A DNA stretch of 62,726 bases from Erythrobacteraceae bacterium. Its GTDB lineage: Bacteria > Pseudomonadota > Alphaproteobacteria > Sphingomonadales > Sphingomonadaceae. The stretch is taken from contig JAIYAL010000122.1 in assembly GCA_027489095.1 (NCBI GenBank), positions 1 through 62,726 on the forward strand. The letters run 5' to 3'. Positions 8,793 to 17,344 of this stretch are shown piece after piece (position 1 is the stretch's first letter; the number at the start of each line of letters is the position of its first letter). The position numbers were made by a program, and so were the translations under genes. The notes beneath the pieces were generated by a model. It worked only from the letters and a program-made list of their open reading frames with translations, was not told the origin of the DNA and searched no databases.

Positions 8793-9769
8793 CCGAGGAT
8801 ACCGCCCGCCGCTTTGCTGCGCTCGCGCTGGGCCATGTGGCGCGACCCTTCCCATACAAGGACGACCACGTCTTCACCGGGCCAGAGGATCTGCGTCTGC
8901 CGCAAGACGCACACCCTGTGTTCTTCGGCAGCTTCGATTGGCACTCCTGCGTGCACGGCTGGTGGACGCTGCTGACCCTGCGGCGGCTCTATCCGGCCAC
9001 GCCCGAAGCCGCCGAGATCGAGGCCTTGGCCGAGACGACCTTCACCGAAGAGAAACTGGCCGCCGAGCTCGCCTATCTCGAGCGTCCGGCATCGCGCGGT
9101 TTCGAGCGGCCCTATGGCTGGGCCTGGCTCCTGTATCTCCACGACGAGGCCGCGCGCCATGATGACAAGGCGTGGGGCAAGCGGATCGAACCACTGGCCC
9201 GGGCCCTTGTGCCCCGGCTGCGCGCCTATCTGGGCATCCTCACCTATCCGATCACCGTCGGCACCCACGCCAACACCGCCTTCGCGCTGGTGCTGGCGCG
9301 GCGCTGGGCGATCACCCGCGACCCCGACCTGGTCATGCTGATCGACGACTGGGCCGAGCGCGCCTTTGGCCACCGGTGCGATTATGCCGGATGGGAGCCG
9401 GGGGGCGACGAATTCCTTTCCCCCGTCCTCACAGCCGCGCTGCTGATGGCCGAAGTCCGCCCCCATCTTGCCTTCGCCCCGTGGTTCGCCGCGCTGGTGG
9501 AGGACAACCACTGGCTCACGCGCAAATGCCGTCCGGTCACAGTCTCCGACCGCTCGGACGGCAAGATCGCCCATCTGGACGGCCTCAACCTCAGCCGCGC
9601 GTGGTGCCTCAAGGATATCGCAAGCGTGTTGGGCCGCACTGACCCGCAAGACCCGCTGCAATGCCTCGCCGCCGACCACCTCGCCGCCGCGCTCCCGCAT
9701 GTCGTGGGCGATTACATGGGCGAACACTGGCTCGCGAGCTTCGCCTTGCTGGCGCTAAGGCACCCCTAG
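8783..9769 (+). CDS. DUF2891 family protein in the 5-oxoproline operon
   Basis: 328 residues, soluble, with no signal peptide. Features typical of DUF2891 are FGSFDWHSCVHGWWTLLTL near the N-terminus, RPYGWAWLLYL, PITVGTHANTAFALVLA, a DYAGWEPGGDEFLSP block and HWLASFALLAL at the end. Aromatic-rich helical repeats suggest an alpha/alpha-barrel fold, which is inference. The start is taken as GTG 8783, which overlaps the DUF979 stop by 10 bp; longer starts would run deep into DUF979. The biochemical function of the family is not known to me. Translational coupling to oxoproline transport and hydrolysis suggests a role with oxoproline-containing or N-acyl amino acid compounds. Confidence 0.8.
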   Translation: MELTEDTARRFAALALGHVARPFPYKDDHVFTGPEDLRLPQDAHPVFFGSFDWHSCVHGWWTLLTLRRLYPATPEAAEIEALAETTFTEEKLAAELAYLERPASRGFERPYGWAWLLYLHDEAARHDDKAWGKRIEPLARALVPRLRAYLGILTYPITVGTHANTAFALVLARRWAITRDPDLVMLIDDWAERAFGHRCDYAGWEPGGDEFLSPVLTAALLMAEVRPHLAFAPWFAALVEDNHWLTRKCRPVTVSDRSDGKIAHLDGLNLSRAWCLKDIASVLGRTDPQDPLQCLAADHLAAALPHVVGDYMGEHWLASFALLALRHP

Positions 9770-9869
9770 CGGAAGGTCTTGACGGAGGCGGCAAGTTGAC
9801 CGCGCCCCGGCGTCTGTTAGCCTCTCGCGCAACAAAACCCCACAAAGGGGTGCCAACCGGGAGAGAACC

Positions 9870-11360
9870 TTGCGCCAATTGCAGGGAATGGATGCGTCCT
9901 TCGTCGCGCTGGAAACGCGCAATTCGCCGATGCACATCGGTTCGATCCTCGTCTACAACCCGGAGACGGCACCCGGCAGCTTCGTTCGCTTCAAGGACAT
10001 CCTCCAGTTCATCGGCGCGCGCGCGCAGCTGAGCCGCACGATGCGCCAGCGGCTGGTGCGGGTGCCGTTCGATCTCGATTACCCCTACTGGGTCGAGGAT
10101 CCGGATTTCGACCTTGAATACCACGTGCGCCACGTCGCCCTGCCGCAGCCCGGTGACTGGCGGCAGCTGTGCATCCAGGCTGCGCGGATATTCGCCCGGC
10201 CCTTGGATCTCGAACGTCCGCCGTGGGAGTTCACCGTGGTCGAGGGGCTCGACAATGTCCCCGGCGTCGCCAAGGGCAGCTTTGCGATGGTCACCAAGGT
10301 GCACCACGCCGCAATTGACGGGATGAGCGGGATTGATCTGATGGAGGCGCTACACACCCTGCGCCCGGGTGACCCGCCGCCGAACAAGCCCGATACGTGG
10401 AAGCCGGAACGCATCCCCAACCCCATCGAACTGCTCGGCAAAAGCTATTTCAACGCGGTCACCAATCCGCTGAAGCAGCTGGAAGTCGCCGCGAAGGCCG
10501 CCCCGGGCCTGGCCAAGGCGATCAAGGGCCTGGTGGTCAAGGACTTCAAGGTCAGCGCCGACATGCTCGCCCCCAGATCGCGCTTCAACCGCGCGATCTC
10601 TCCGCACCGCGTGGTCGAAGGCCGCAGCTTCAAGCTGGCCGACATCAAGGCGATCCGCGCGCTGGCAGAGGGGGCGAAGGTAAACGACGTGTTCCTCGCC
10701 ATCATCGGCGGGGCGATGCGCCGATACCTGCTCGCCAAGGACGATCTGCCCAAGAAGACCCTGACGGCAATGGCCCCTATCTCGGTCCGCTCGAGCGGCG
10801 AGAAAGGCGATATGGGCAACCAGGTCGCCGCGATGATCGCGCCGCTTGGCACGCATATCGCGGACCCTGCCGAGCGCCTCGCCTTCGTCCTTTCGCAGAC
10901 CGCCAACAGCAAGGCGATGTCGGACGCGATTGGCGCGCGCAACATGACTGAGATGAGCAAGGTCTCGCCGGCGCTGTTCATGGCGCTTGGCGCGCAGCTG
11001 TACACCCGGCTCGGCCTCGCCAATCGCGGGGTCGCGCCGCCGTTCACCACTGTCGTCACCAATGTCCCCGGCCCGCCGGTGTCGATCCACTTCGCCGGGG
11101 CCCGGCTTGAAAGCATGATGGGCCTGCTGTGCCTCACCGACGGCCTCGGCCTCGGGCATGTCGTACAAAGTTATGTCGACGAGGCGACCATCGCCTTCAC
11201 AGCGGACCGCGAGCTGCTGCCCGACCCCGATTTCTACGTAAAGTGCATCGAGGATAGTTTCGCGGAATTGCTAGCTGCTACGCAGAAAGCGGCTGCCGTT
11301 CCCACAGCGGAGCCGCCCGCAGGACGCAAGCGCGTCGCAGGCAAGGCCAAGCGTGCATGA
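9870..11360 (+). CDS. Wax ester synthase/diacylglycerol acyltransferase (WS/DGAT) family O-acyltransferase
   Basis: 496 residues, normal for bacterial bifunctional WS/DGAT enzymes, which move an acyl group from acyl-CoA to a fatty alcohol or diacylglycerol. The active-site motif HHAAIDG is at residues 145-151. Other family landmarks are LQGMDASFVALE at the N-terminus, ERPPWEFTVVEGL, KVNDVFLAIIGGAMRRYL, MGNQVAAMI and TNVPGPPVSIHFAGARLESM. The TTG at 9870 follows GGGAGAG closely and gives the family's usual N-terminus. The C-terminus is a Lys/Arg/Ala tail. Its stop overlaps the start of the next hydrolase (ATGA), so the pair is probably one transcription unit. The acceptor alcohol is not predictable. 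Confidence 0.9.
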   Translation: MRQLQGMDASFVALETRNSPMHIGSILVYNPETAPGSFVRFKDILQFIGARAQLSRTMRQRLVRVPFDLDYPYWVEDPDFDLEYHVRHVALPQPGDWRQLCIQAARIFARPLDLERPPWEFTVVEGLDNVPGVAKGSFAMVTKVHHAAIDGMSGIDLMEALHTLRPGDPPPNKPDTWKPERIPNPIELLGKSYFNAVTNPLKQLEVAAKAAPGLAKAIKGLVVKDFKVSADMLAPRSRFNRAISPHRVVEGRSFKLADIKAIRALAEGAKVNDVFLAIIGGAMRRYLLAKDDLPKKTLTAMAPISVRSSGEKGDMGNQVAAMIAPLGTHIADPAERLAFVLSQTANSKAMSDAIGARNMTEMSKVSPALFMALGAQLYTRLGLANRGVAPPFTTVVTNVPGPPVSIHFAGARLESMMGLLCLTDGLGLGHVVQSYVDEATIAFTADRELLPDPDFYVKCIEDSFAELLAATQKAAAVPTAEPPAGRKRVAGKAKRA

Positions 11361-12193
11361 CAGGCCGCAAAATCGAAACAGTGAAGGATAAAGAGATGGC
11401 CGCATCGGCATCGGTGGCAGCACATTTGGAACCCGCAGCGCGTCCGCCAAGCCGATTTTGGACCCTCACCGAGGGGCGCGCATTTTTCGAGCTGGGCGCA
11501 TTCTACATGACCCGCCCGTTACTGTCTCACCTGGCCAAGGGTGACGGGCATGCTGTGCAGGTTTTGCCCGGCTTCATGGCAACGAATGCCTCGACCGTGC
11601 CGATGCGGCGATTGCTCAATGAGCTGGGCTATGACGCGCACGGCTGGGACAGCGGGCGCAACGTCCGGGTCGACAACGCTCTGATCGCGCGGCTGGAGAA
11701 CCAGCTTAAACGATTGAATGACAAAACCGGGCGCAAGGTCTCGCTCGTCGGGTGGAGCCTTGGCGGGGTCTTGGCGCGCGAACTCGCCAAGCTGCACCCC
11801 GATCGCGTGCGGCTGGTCATCAGCCTCGGCAGCCCCATTTGCGATGACCGGAACCACACCAATGCGTCACGGTTGTTCGAGCTGCTGAACGGCAAGGAGC
11901 CCGAGCCAATGCGCGGCGGGCGCTTCCGCAGTCTCGGCGAAGCGCCGCCTGTGCCGACGACCTCGATTTTGACCAAGACCGACGGGATCGTGCATTGGCG
12001 CGGATCGGTGCAAAAGCCGACTCAAACGCCGAGCGAGAACATTGCGGTCTATGCGAGCCATATCGGACTGGGGGTCAATCCGAGCGTGATGATCGCGGTT
12101 GCCGACCGCCTCGCGCAGCCCGAAAACACGTGGGCGCCGTTCGAACCGTCCTTGGCCGTCCAGTGGATGTTTCCAAAGACCATCGTCGACTAG
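11357..12193 (+). CDS. Alpha/beta hydrolase (lipase/esterase-like)
   Basis: 278 residues. The nucleophile elbow GWSLGG places the catalytic serine at residue 134, followed by the helix VLARELAKLHPDRVRLVISLGSP. A conserved VLPGFMATNAST lies near residue 70, the expected oxyanion region. The acid is probably in LTKTDGIVHW and the base in YASHIGLGVNP. There is no signal peptide, so a cytoplasmic or inner-face enzyme is likely. The 4-bp ATGA overlap with the WS/DGAT gene suggests that acyl-ester formation and hydrolysis are produced together, for storage-lipid turnover or detoxification of acyl chains. Confidence 0.85.
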   Translation: MTGRKIETVKDKEMAASASVAAHLEPAARPPSRFWTLTEGRAFFELGAFYMTRPLLSHLAKGDGHAVQVLPGFMATNASTVPMRRLLNELGYDAHGWDSGRNVRVDNALIARLENQLKRLNDKTGRKVSLVGWSLGGVLARELAKLHPDRVRLVISLGSPICDDRNHTNASRLFELLNGKEPEPMRGGRFRSLGEAPPVPTTSILTKTDGIVHWRGSVQKPTQTPSENIAVYASHIGLGVNPSVMIAVADRLAQPENTWAPFEPSLAVQWMFPKTIVD

Positions 12194-12263
12194 CCTTCCG
12201 AGCCGTTTCGGCTTCCTGCATCGCAACGCGGCATTCCGCGGCGGAAGGGCTGCCTCAGGCTGC

Positions 12264-12479
12264 CTAAGGGCACGGCCAGCTTGATGCGGATGGCTGCTGC
12301 GCTGTCGGTTCCTGCGCTAGCACGTTGCCCGCATCGGAGCGCAGATCGGAGAGAACCACTTTCGCGCCCTCGGCAACAAGGCGCAGGGCATGCGAGAAAC
12401 GCATGCCGCGCGGCGCGCCTGTGATAATTGCGGCGCGGCCGACCCGTGGAGCTGTTTCAGTGCCATGACGACTGGCGAA
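12264..12479 (-). pseudogene. Relic of a short-chain dehydrogenase N-terminus
   Basis: Between the hydrolase and uxuB, minus strand, an open stretch of 71 codons reads VGRAAIITGAPRGMRFSHAL, then RLVAEGAKVVLSDLR. This is the first beta-alpha-beta unit of a Rossmann-fold SDR (TGxxxGM variant of TGxxxGI, then the acidic VVLSDLR strand). After about 50 recognisable residues the similarity stops and the frame ends at 12264. There is no ATG in frame at the front. It lies immediately downstream of uxuB, so it may be a former member of the uxu operon cut at the island edge. It fills most of the 300-bp gap between 12193 and 12495. Confidence 0.6.
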
Positions 12480-12494
12480 GTCCTTTCGCTGCGA

Positions 12495-13871
12495 TCAAGC
12501 AAGGCGAGACAAGATGGCCGTTCTATCGCTTTCGCTAGGGACCCAAGTGGAGGCCAATAGGCCGGTTGTGCCGAATAGCATCGTGATCGGATTGTCCGTC
12601 TGCACTGCCGTCTGCAAGTCCCGCACCATGGGATCATCGACTCGCCCATTCGCTCCGCGCAGATGCTTGATCCAGCAGGCAATCCCTTCGAGAATTGACA
12701 CCGCTTCGCGACCCTGCCGCTGGTTGGCCGCTAACGTTTCAAGCCAGCGCTGCGGAATCTTCGGGCTGCCATCCATGGCGATCTGGCCAAGGCGGTGCTG
12801 GAGTGCCGGATTGGCAAAGCGCTCGATCAGCGCATCGGCGTAAGCGTCCAGATCCTGCCCAGGTGCAGCGGTGATGGTGGGAGCGGCCTCTTCGCGCATG
12901 AGTTGCTCGGCCAGCAAACGGATCGCGGGGTCGCCGATGGCCTCGTGGACAAAGGTATGGCCCTGCGAAAGTCCAACATAGGCAAGCAGCGAATGCGCGC
13001 CGTTCAGCATCCTGAGCTTGGCGGTTTCATAGGGCCGGACATCGGCGACAAACTGGGCGCCGACCTTGTCCCAAGCCGGACGCCCGTTTGCAAAGCAATC
13101 TTCGATCACCCACTGGCTGAACGGTTCGGTCAGGACCGCGGCCTCATCCCGCAACCCGTCAAGCGTCTCGGCAACGGCATCGCGATCGTCTGCGGTCGTG
13201 GCGGGGACGATGCGATCGACCATGGTCGAGGGGCAAGTACAAGCCGCCTCGAACCATGCCAGCAGCGCTGGATCGCTGCGCTGCAGGTATTCGCCCATGA
13301 GCCTTGCCAGCTGCTTTCCGTTTTCGGCGAGGTTGTCGCAGCTCATCAGCGTCAGACCGGGCAGTCCGGCATCGCGGCGTCGGCGCAGCCCCTGCTGGAG
13401 ATAGGGGTACACGCTCTCTTCACCCGCCAGCGCAGGATCGAGGCTGCCATCCGCAGCGCGGCAATAGCCCTTTTCGGTGATGGTGAAGCTGACGATGCGC
13501 GTGGCGGGCGCAGCAAGCGCGGCGGCCACGGCCTCCGGCTCATAAGGCGCGACCAAGACGTCCAGCACCGCACCGATGATCCGCGTGCTTGCTGCCTCGC
13601 TCGCGCGTTCGGTGACGGTGTAGAGCCCCTCCTGCGGATTCATCTGGTGCGCCACTGCGCCTGAACGCAGCGAGACGCCGGTGATGGCCCAGTCGCGATC
13701 GCCTGCCGACATGGCGTGATCCGTGTACCAGGCCTGATGCGCGCGGTGGAACGCACCGATGCCGAAGTGGACGATACCTGTTGCCTGCGCCTCCCGGTCA
13801 TAGGCAAAGCAGGCGGCGCCCTCCGGCGCAAACGTTGCGAGGGTAAAGGGATTCAGGCGCAGGTCGCTCAC
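12495..13871 (-). CDS. uxuB: D-fructuronate reductase / mannitol dehydrogenase family protein
   Basis: 458 residues of the long-chain mannitol dehydrogenase family. It should reduce D-fructuronate to D-mannonate with NADH in the cytoplasm. The N-terminal Rossmann domain has IVHFGIGAFHRAHQAWYTD and WAITGVSLRSG. The C-terminal domain carries PSTMVDRIVPATT, the substrate-region sequence FSQWVIEDCF, and the catalytic-lysine segment AKLRMLNGAHSLLAYVG. The start is GTG 13871, which forms a GTGA overlap with the uxaC stop. It is the last gene of the gntR-uxaC-uxuB operon. A mannitol or arabitol dehydrogenase is the alternative by homology, but coupling to uxaC strongly favours fructuronate. Confidence 0.88.
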   Translation of the reverse strand: MSDLRLNPFTLATFAPEGAACFAYDREAQATGIVHFGIGAFHRAHQAWYTDHAMSAGDRDWAITGVSLRSGAVAHQMNPQEGLYTVTERASEAASTRIIGAVLDVLVAPYEPEAVAAALAAPATRIVSFTITEKGYCRAADGSLDPALAGEESVYPYLQQGLRRRRDAGLPGLTLMSCDNLAENGKQLARLMGEYLQRSDPALLAWFEAACTCPSTMVDRIVPATTADDRDAVAETLDGLRDEAAVLTEPFSQWVIEDCFANGRPAWDKVGAQFVADVRPYETAKLRMLNGAHSLLAYVGLSQGHTFVHEAIGDPAIRLLAEQLMREEAAPTITAAPGQDLDAYADALIERFANPALQHRLGQIAMDGSPKIPQRWLETLAANQRQGREAVSILEGIACWIKHLRGANGRVDDPMVRDLQTAVQTDNPITMLFGTTGLLASTWVPSESDRTAILSRLA

Positions 13872-15280
13872 AGCTTGTAGGCTTGTTTCACGAAGTTGTA
13901 CGCAAGATCGCGGGCCAGTTCTGCCGCTTCCCAATCCTCGATCCTGTGCTCCATCACCAGTTCGGCAAAAAAGCCGCAATCGATGCGCCGGGCGACATCG
14001 TGGCGGGCCGGGATGGAAAGGAAAGCGCGGGTATCATCGTTGAAGCCGACGGTGTTGTAGAAACCGGCCGTCTCGGTGGTCGCACGGCGAAAGCGGCGCA
14101 TGCCCTCGGGGCTATCGTGAAACCACCACGCCGGCCCGAGTTTGAGGCACGGATAGTGCCCGGCAAGCGGCGCGAGTTCACGCGCATAGGCGCTTTCGTC
14201 GAGGGTGAAGACAATGATCGACAGCCCGGGATGGTTGCCGAAGCAGTCGAGCAAGGGCTTCAGAGCGTGGACATAGTCGGTGCGCGTTGGAATGTCCGCG
14301 CCCACATCCCGGCCAAACGACTGGAACAGACCTGCATTGTGGTTACGCAAAGCACCCGGATGGATCTGCATCACAAGCCCGTCGTCGATGCTCATCGCGG
14401 CCATTTCGGTCAGCATCTGGGCGCGGAACAACTCTGCGTCGAATTCGGTGAACGTGCCTGAGATCACGGTCTGGAACAGGCGTTCGCACTCCCCGCGGGA
14501 GAGATTGGCAGTCAGCGCGGTGGGGTGGCCGTGATCGGTGCTTGTCGCGCCCATGGCAGCGAAAACCGCGCGTCGCTGGCGATGGGCGGCGAGGTAGCCG
14601 CTCCAGGTGGTGCAATCCTCGCCGGTCAGTTCGGACAGGCGATCTATGTTGCCTCGAAAGCCTCCATTGGGATCGGCGTATTCAGGATCGACCACCGGAT
14701 CGGGCCGATAGGCAGTGATCACCTTTCCGTTCCATCCGCTCGCCCTTATTGCCTCGTGATGTTCAAGGCTATCGAGCGGGCTCTCGGTTGTTGCGATGAC
14801 CTCAATGTTGAAGCGTTCGAACAGCGCGCGTGGACGGAAGGCGTCAGCGCCGAGTTGCTCCGTGATCGTGTCAAAATAGAGGTCGCTGGTTTCCGCATCG
14901 AGCCGCACCTTCATGCCGAAGGCCTCGGCAAAGACCCAGTCGTGCCACATCCGTGACGGTGTCCCGCGGAAAAGGTGATACCGCTCGGCAAAAAGCCGCC
15001 ATGCCTGACGGGGATCGGCGGCCGATCCGCCCACACCCAAGGCGTCCAACGGTACGCCTTGCGAATAGAGCATGCGGAACACGTAGTGGTCGGGCTCCAG
15101 CAGAAGCTGTGCAGCGTTACCGAAGTTCGCGTTACCCGCGAACCACGCTGGATCGGTGTGCCCGTGCGGGCTGACGATCGGCATGCCGGCAACGTTTGCG
15201 TAAAGCTCGCGCGCCAGCGCCCGCGTTGCTGGATCGGCGGGCAGCAGGCGGTCGGGATGCAGTGCCAGGCGGCGGGTCAT
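13868..15280 (-). CDS. uxaC: Glucuronate (uronate) isomerase
   Basis: 470 residues, the standard UxaC length. It isomerises D-glucuronate to D-fructuronate, and D-galacturonate to D-tagaturonate. The amidohydrolase-fold metal motif appears in MPIVSPHGHTDPAWFAGN; LGVGGSAADPRQAWRLFAERYHLFRGTPSRMW is the classical UxaC block. ATTESPLDSLEHHEAI, MQIHPGALRNHN and WWFHDSPEGMRR also match. It overlaps gntR upstream and uxuB downstream by 4 bp each, so the three are translated as a unit. It opens the hydrolytic glucuronate route of the island. Confidence 0.93.
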   Translation of the reverse strand: MTRRLALHPDRLLPADPATRALARELYANVAGMPIVSPHGHTDPAWFAGNANFGNAAQLLLEPDHYVFRMLYSQGVPLDALGVGGSAADPRQAWRLFAERYHLFRGTPSRMWHDWVFAEAFGMKVRLDAETSDLYFDTITEQLGADAFRPRALFERFNIEVIATTESPLDSLEHHEAIRASGWNGKVITAYRPDPVVDPEYADPNGGFRGNIDRLSELTGEDCTTWSGYLAAHRQRRAVFAAMGATSTDHGHPTALTANLSRGECERLFQTVISGTFTEFDAELFRAQMLTEMAAMSIDDGLVMQIHPGALRNHNAGLFQSFGRDVGADIPTRTDYVHALKPLLDCFGNHPGLSIIVFTLDESAYARELAPLAGHYPCLKLGPAWWFHDSPEGMRRFRRATTETAGFYNTVGFNDDTRAFLSIPARHDVARRIDCGFFAELVMEHRIEDWEAAELARDLAYNFVKQAYKL

Positions 15281-16035
15281 GAGACAGGCTGTGCATAGCG
15301 CTGGCGGCGGGCCTTGGCGGCCAGACGCACCTCCTCGATCGCACGCTCTTCGGTTGCAAAGAGCAAGCTGTCGATCACCTGGCTGAGGTGCGCACGCATG
15401 GCGGCTCGCGCCGCAACCGGATCGCGCTTGCGCAGCGCGGCAAGGACAGCCGTGTGCTCGTCGACAACCGGCTTTATGCTTGCGGTGCGCGCTTTTTCAT
15501 GGAGCAGGGCGGCCTCGGGCGAGGTCGAGCGCAAGTCCCAAAGGTGTTCGATGGCCTGATAGATTGCCGTGTTGCGCGTGACTTTTGCAATGGCGAGGTG
15601 AAAATCCCGGTCGGCCAGTTCAGCACCGTTGGCAGCCAGATTTTCCTGCGCGATGGCCGCAACCAGTTTTTCGATCTCGATCAGTTCTTCATCCGTGATC
15701 TGGGTGGCCGCCAGCGCCGCCGCTTCGCCTTCGAAGATCAGGCGCGCCTCGGTCAGTTCGAATGCCGTGATGTTGAACCCGGGCACGTCTTCCTTGCCGG
15801 GCAGGCGGCGCACATAGGCGCCCGAGCCAACCCTGACCTCAACGAGACCCTGCACTTCCAGCGCGATCATGGCCTCACGCACCGTCGGGCGGCTGACCTT
15901 GTACTTGATGGCCAGTTCCCGTTCGGCTGGCAGGCGGGCGCCAACAGGATAGCGGCCCGACGACAGCTCATCCAGCAAGCTGCGGGCGAGGTCTTGATAG
16001 AGCCGATCTTGGCTCTTGTCAGGAATGTCATTCAT
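15277..16035 (-). CDS. GntR-family (FadR/UxuR-like) transcriptional regulator
   Basis: 252 residues. The N-terminal winged helix-turn-helix (about 10-80) contains YPVGARLPAERELAIKYKVS, then RPTVREAMIALEVQGLVEV with the wing GSGAYV. The C-terminal FCD ligand domain (about 95-240) is all-helical, with DRDFHLAIAKVTRN and DEHTAVLAALRKRDPVAARAAM, whose histidines and aspartate usually bind metal and a carboxylate sugar acid. It is the first gene of the uxaC-uxuB operon and divergent from manD-kdgK, so it most likely senses a uronate or mannonate intermediate and represses both. A candidate operator lies in the shared promoter region. Confidence 0.88.
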   Translation of the reverse strand: MNDIPDKSQDRLYQDLARSLLDELSSGRYPVGARLPAERELAIKYKVSRPTVREAMIALEVQGLVEVRVGSGAYVRRLPGKEDVPGFNITAFELTEARLIFEGEAAALAATQITDEELIEIEKLVAAIAQENLAANGAELADRDFHLAIAKVTRNTAIYQAIEHLWDLRSTSPEAALLHEKARTASIKPVVDEHTAVLAALRKRDPVAARAAMRAHLSQVIDSLLFATEERAIEEVRLAAKARRQRYAQPVS

Positions 16036-16077
16036 CTCAATCCCCAGTTGGCCTTACCAATTATGTTGACAGGATTA

Positions 16078-16088
16078 ACCAATCTGGT
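16078..16088. promoter_or_regulatory. Candidate GntR operator in the gntR/manD divergent promoter
   Basis: The 11-mer ACCAATCTGGT is a perfect ACCA-N3-TGGT palindrome, the size and form bound by FadR-type GntR regulators. It sits inside the spacer of a possible promoter reading toward manD (TTGACA at 16066-16071, weak -10 around 16089-16094), so binding would block RNA polymerase. It also lies 43 bp in front of the gntR start. The assignment to this regulator is inference from position. Confidence 0.5.
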
Positions 16089-16134
16089 CAAGTAGTGTCT
16101 GCTACACGGCTTTCGAATTGGCATGGGGATTCGT

Positions 16135-17343
16135 ATGAAGATCACCTCTGCACGCGTCATCGTCACTTGCCCGGGGCGGAACTTTGTCACGCTCAAGATC
16201 GAAACCGATCAGGGGGTCTACGGGATTGGCGATGCGACGCTGAACGGGCGCGAGTTGTCCGTGGTTGCCTATCTTCAAGAGCACGTCGTGCCCTGTCTGA
16301 TCGGCATGGACCCGCGCCGGATCGAGGATATCTGGCAATACCTTTACAAGGGGGCCTACTGGCGGCGCGGCCCGGTCACCATGCGCGCGATCGCCGCGGC
16401 CGACATGGCGCTGTGGGACATCAAGGCGAAGATGGCCGGGATGCCGCTGTACCAATTGCTCGGCGGGCGCAGCCGCGATGGCGTGATGGTCTATGGCCAC
16501 GCCAACGGCAGCGACATTGCCGAGACGGTCGAAGCCGTGGGGGCCTATATCGACATGGGCTACAAGGCGATCCGCGCGCAGACCGGCGTGCCCGGCGTGA
16601 AGGATGCCTACGGTGTCGGGCGCGGCAAGCTCTACTACGAGCCCGCCGATGCCGCGCTGCCCTCGGCCACTGGATGGGACACACGAAAAGCGCTGAACTA
16701 TGTGCCCAAGCTGTTCAAAAAGCTGCGCGAGACGTATGGCTTCGATCACCACCTGCTCCACGATGGCCACCATCGCTACACCCCGCAGGAAGCGGCCAAT
16801 CTGGGCAAGATGCTGGAGCCGTACCAGCTGTTCTGGCTCGAGGATTGTACCCCGGCGGAAAATCAGGAAGCCTTCAAGCTGGTGCGCCAGCACACCGTGA
16901 CGCCTCTGGCTGTTGGCGAGATTTTCAACACGATCTGGGACGCCAAGGACCTGATCCAGAACCAGTTGATCGACTATATTCGTTGCACCGTCGTCGGGGC
17001 AGGGGGGCTCACGCACTTGCGCCGGATCGCGGACCTTGCTGCCATGTATCAGATCCGCACCGGCTGCCACGGCGCGACCGACCTTTCGCCCGTGACCATG
17101 GGCTGCGCACTGCACTTCGATACCTGGGTGCCGAACTTCGGGATCCAGGAATACATGCGCTACAGCGAAGAAACCGACGCGGTGTTCCCGCACGACTATC
17201 ATTTCGAGAAAGGTGAGCTGTTCGTGGGCGAAACGCCCGGCCACGGCGTCGACATCGACGAGAAGCTCGCCGTGAAGTACCCGTACAAGCCCGCCTACCT
17301 GCCGGTCGCCCGGCTGGAAGACGGCACGATGTGGAGCTGGTAA
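16135..17343 (+). CDS. manD: D-mannonate dehydratase, enolase superfamily (ManD/RspA)
   Basis: 402 residues, the length of the structurally characterised Novosphingobium aromaticivorans enzyme, which dehydrates D-mannonate to 2-keto-3-deoxygluconate. The catalytic residues fall at the reference numbering: Tyr159 (KDAYGVG), Asp210 and His212 (LLHDGHHRY), Glu236 (WLEDCTP) and Glu262 (VGEIFNT). The magnesium site is therefore complete and this should be a high-activity ManD rather than a promiscuous homologue. The ATG at 16135 is chosen over 16123 because GGGGA lies 7 nt before it and it gives the reference N-terminus. It leads a plus-strand operon with a short secreted protein and kdgK. It replaces the unrelated UxuA found in enteric bacteria. 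Confidence 0.95.
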   Translation: MKITSARVIVTCPGRNFVTLKIETDQGVYGIGDATLNGRELSVVAYLQEHVVPCLIGMDPRRIEDIWQYLYKGAYWRRGPVTMRAIAAADMALWDIKAKMAGMPLYQLLGGRSRDGVMVYGHANGSDIAETVEAVGAYIDMGYKAIRAQTGVPGVKDAYGVGRGKLYYEPADAALPSATGWDTRKALNYVPKLFKKLRETYGFDHHLLHDGHHRYTPQEAANLGKMLEPYQLFWLEDCTPAENQEAFKLVRQHTVTPLAVGEIFNTIWDAKDLIQNQLIDYIRCTVVGAGGLTHLRRIADLAAMYQIRTGCHGATDLSPVTMGCALHFDTWVPNFGIQEYMRYSEETDAVFPHDYHFEKGELFVGETPGHGVDIDEKLAVKYPYKPAYLPVARLEDGTMWSW

Positions 17344-17344
17344 G

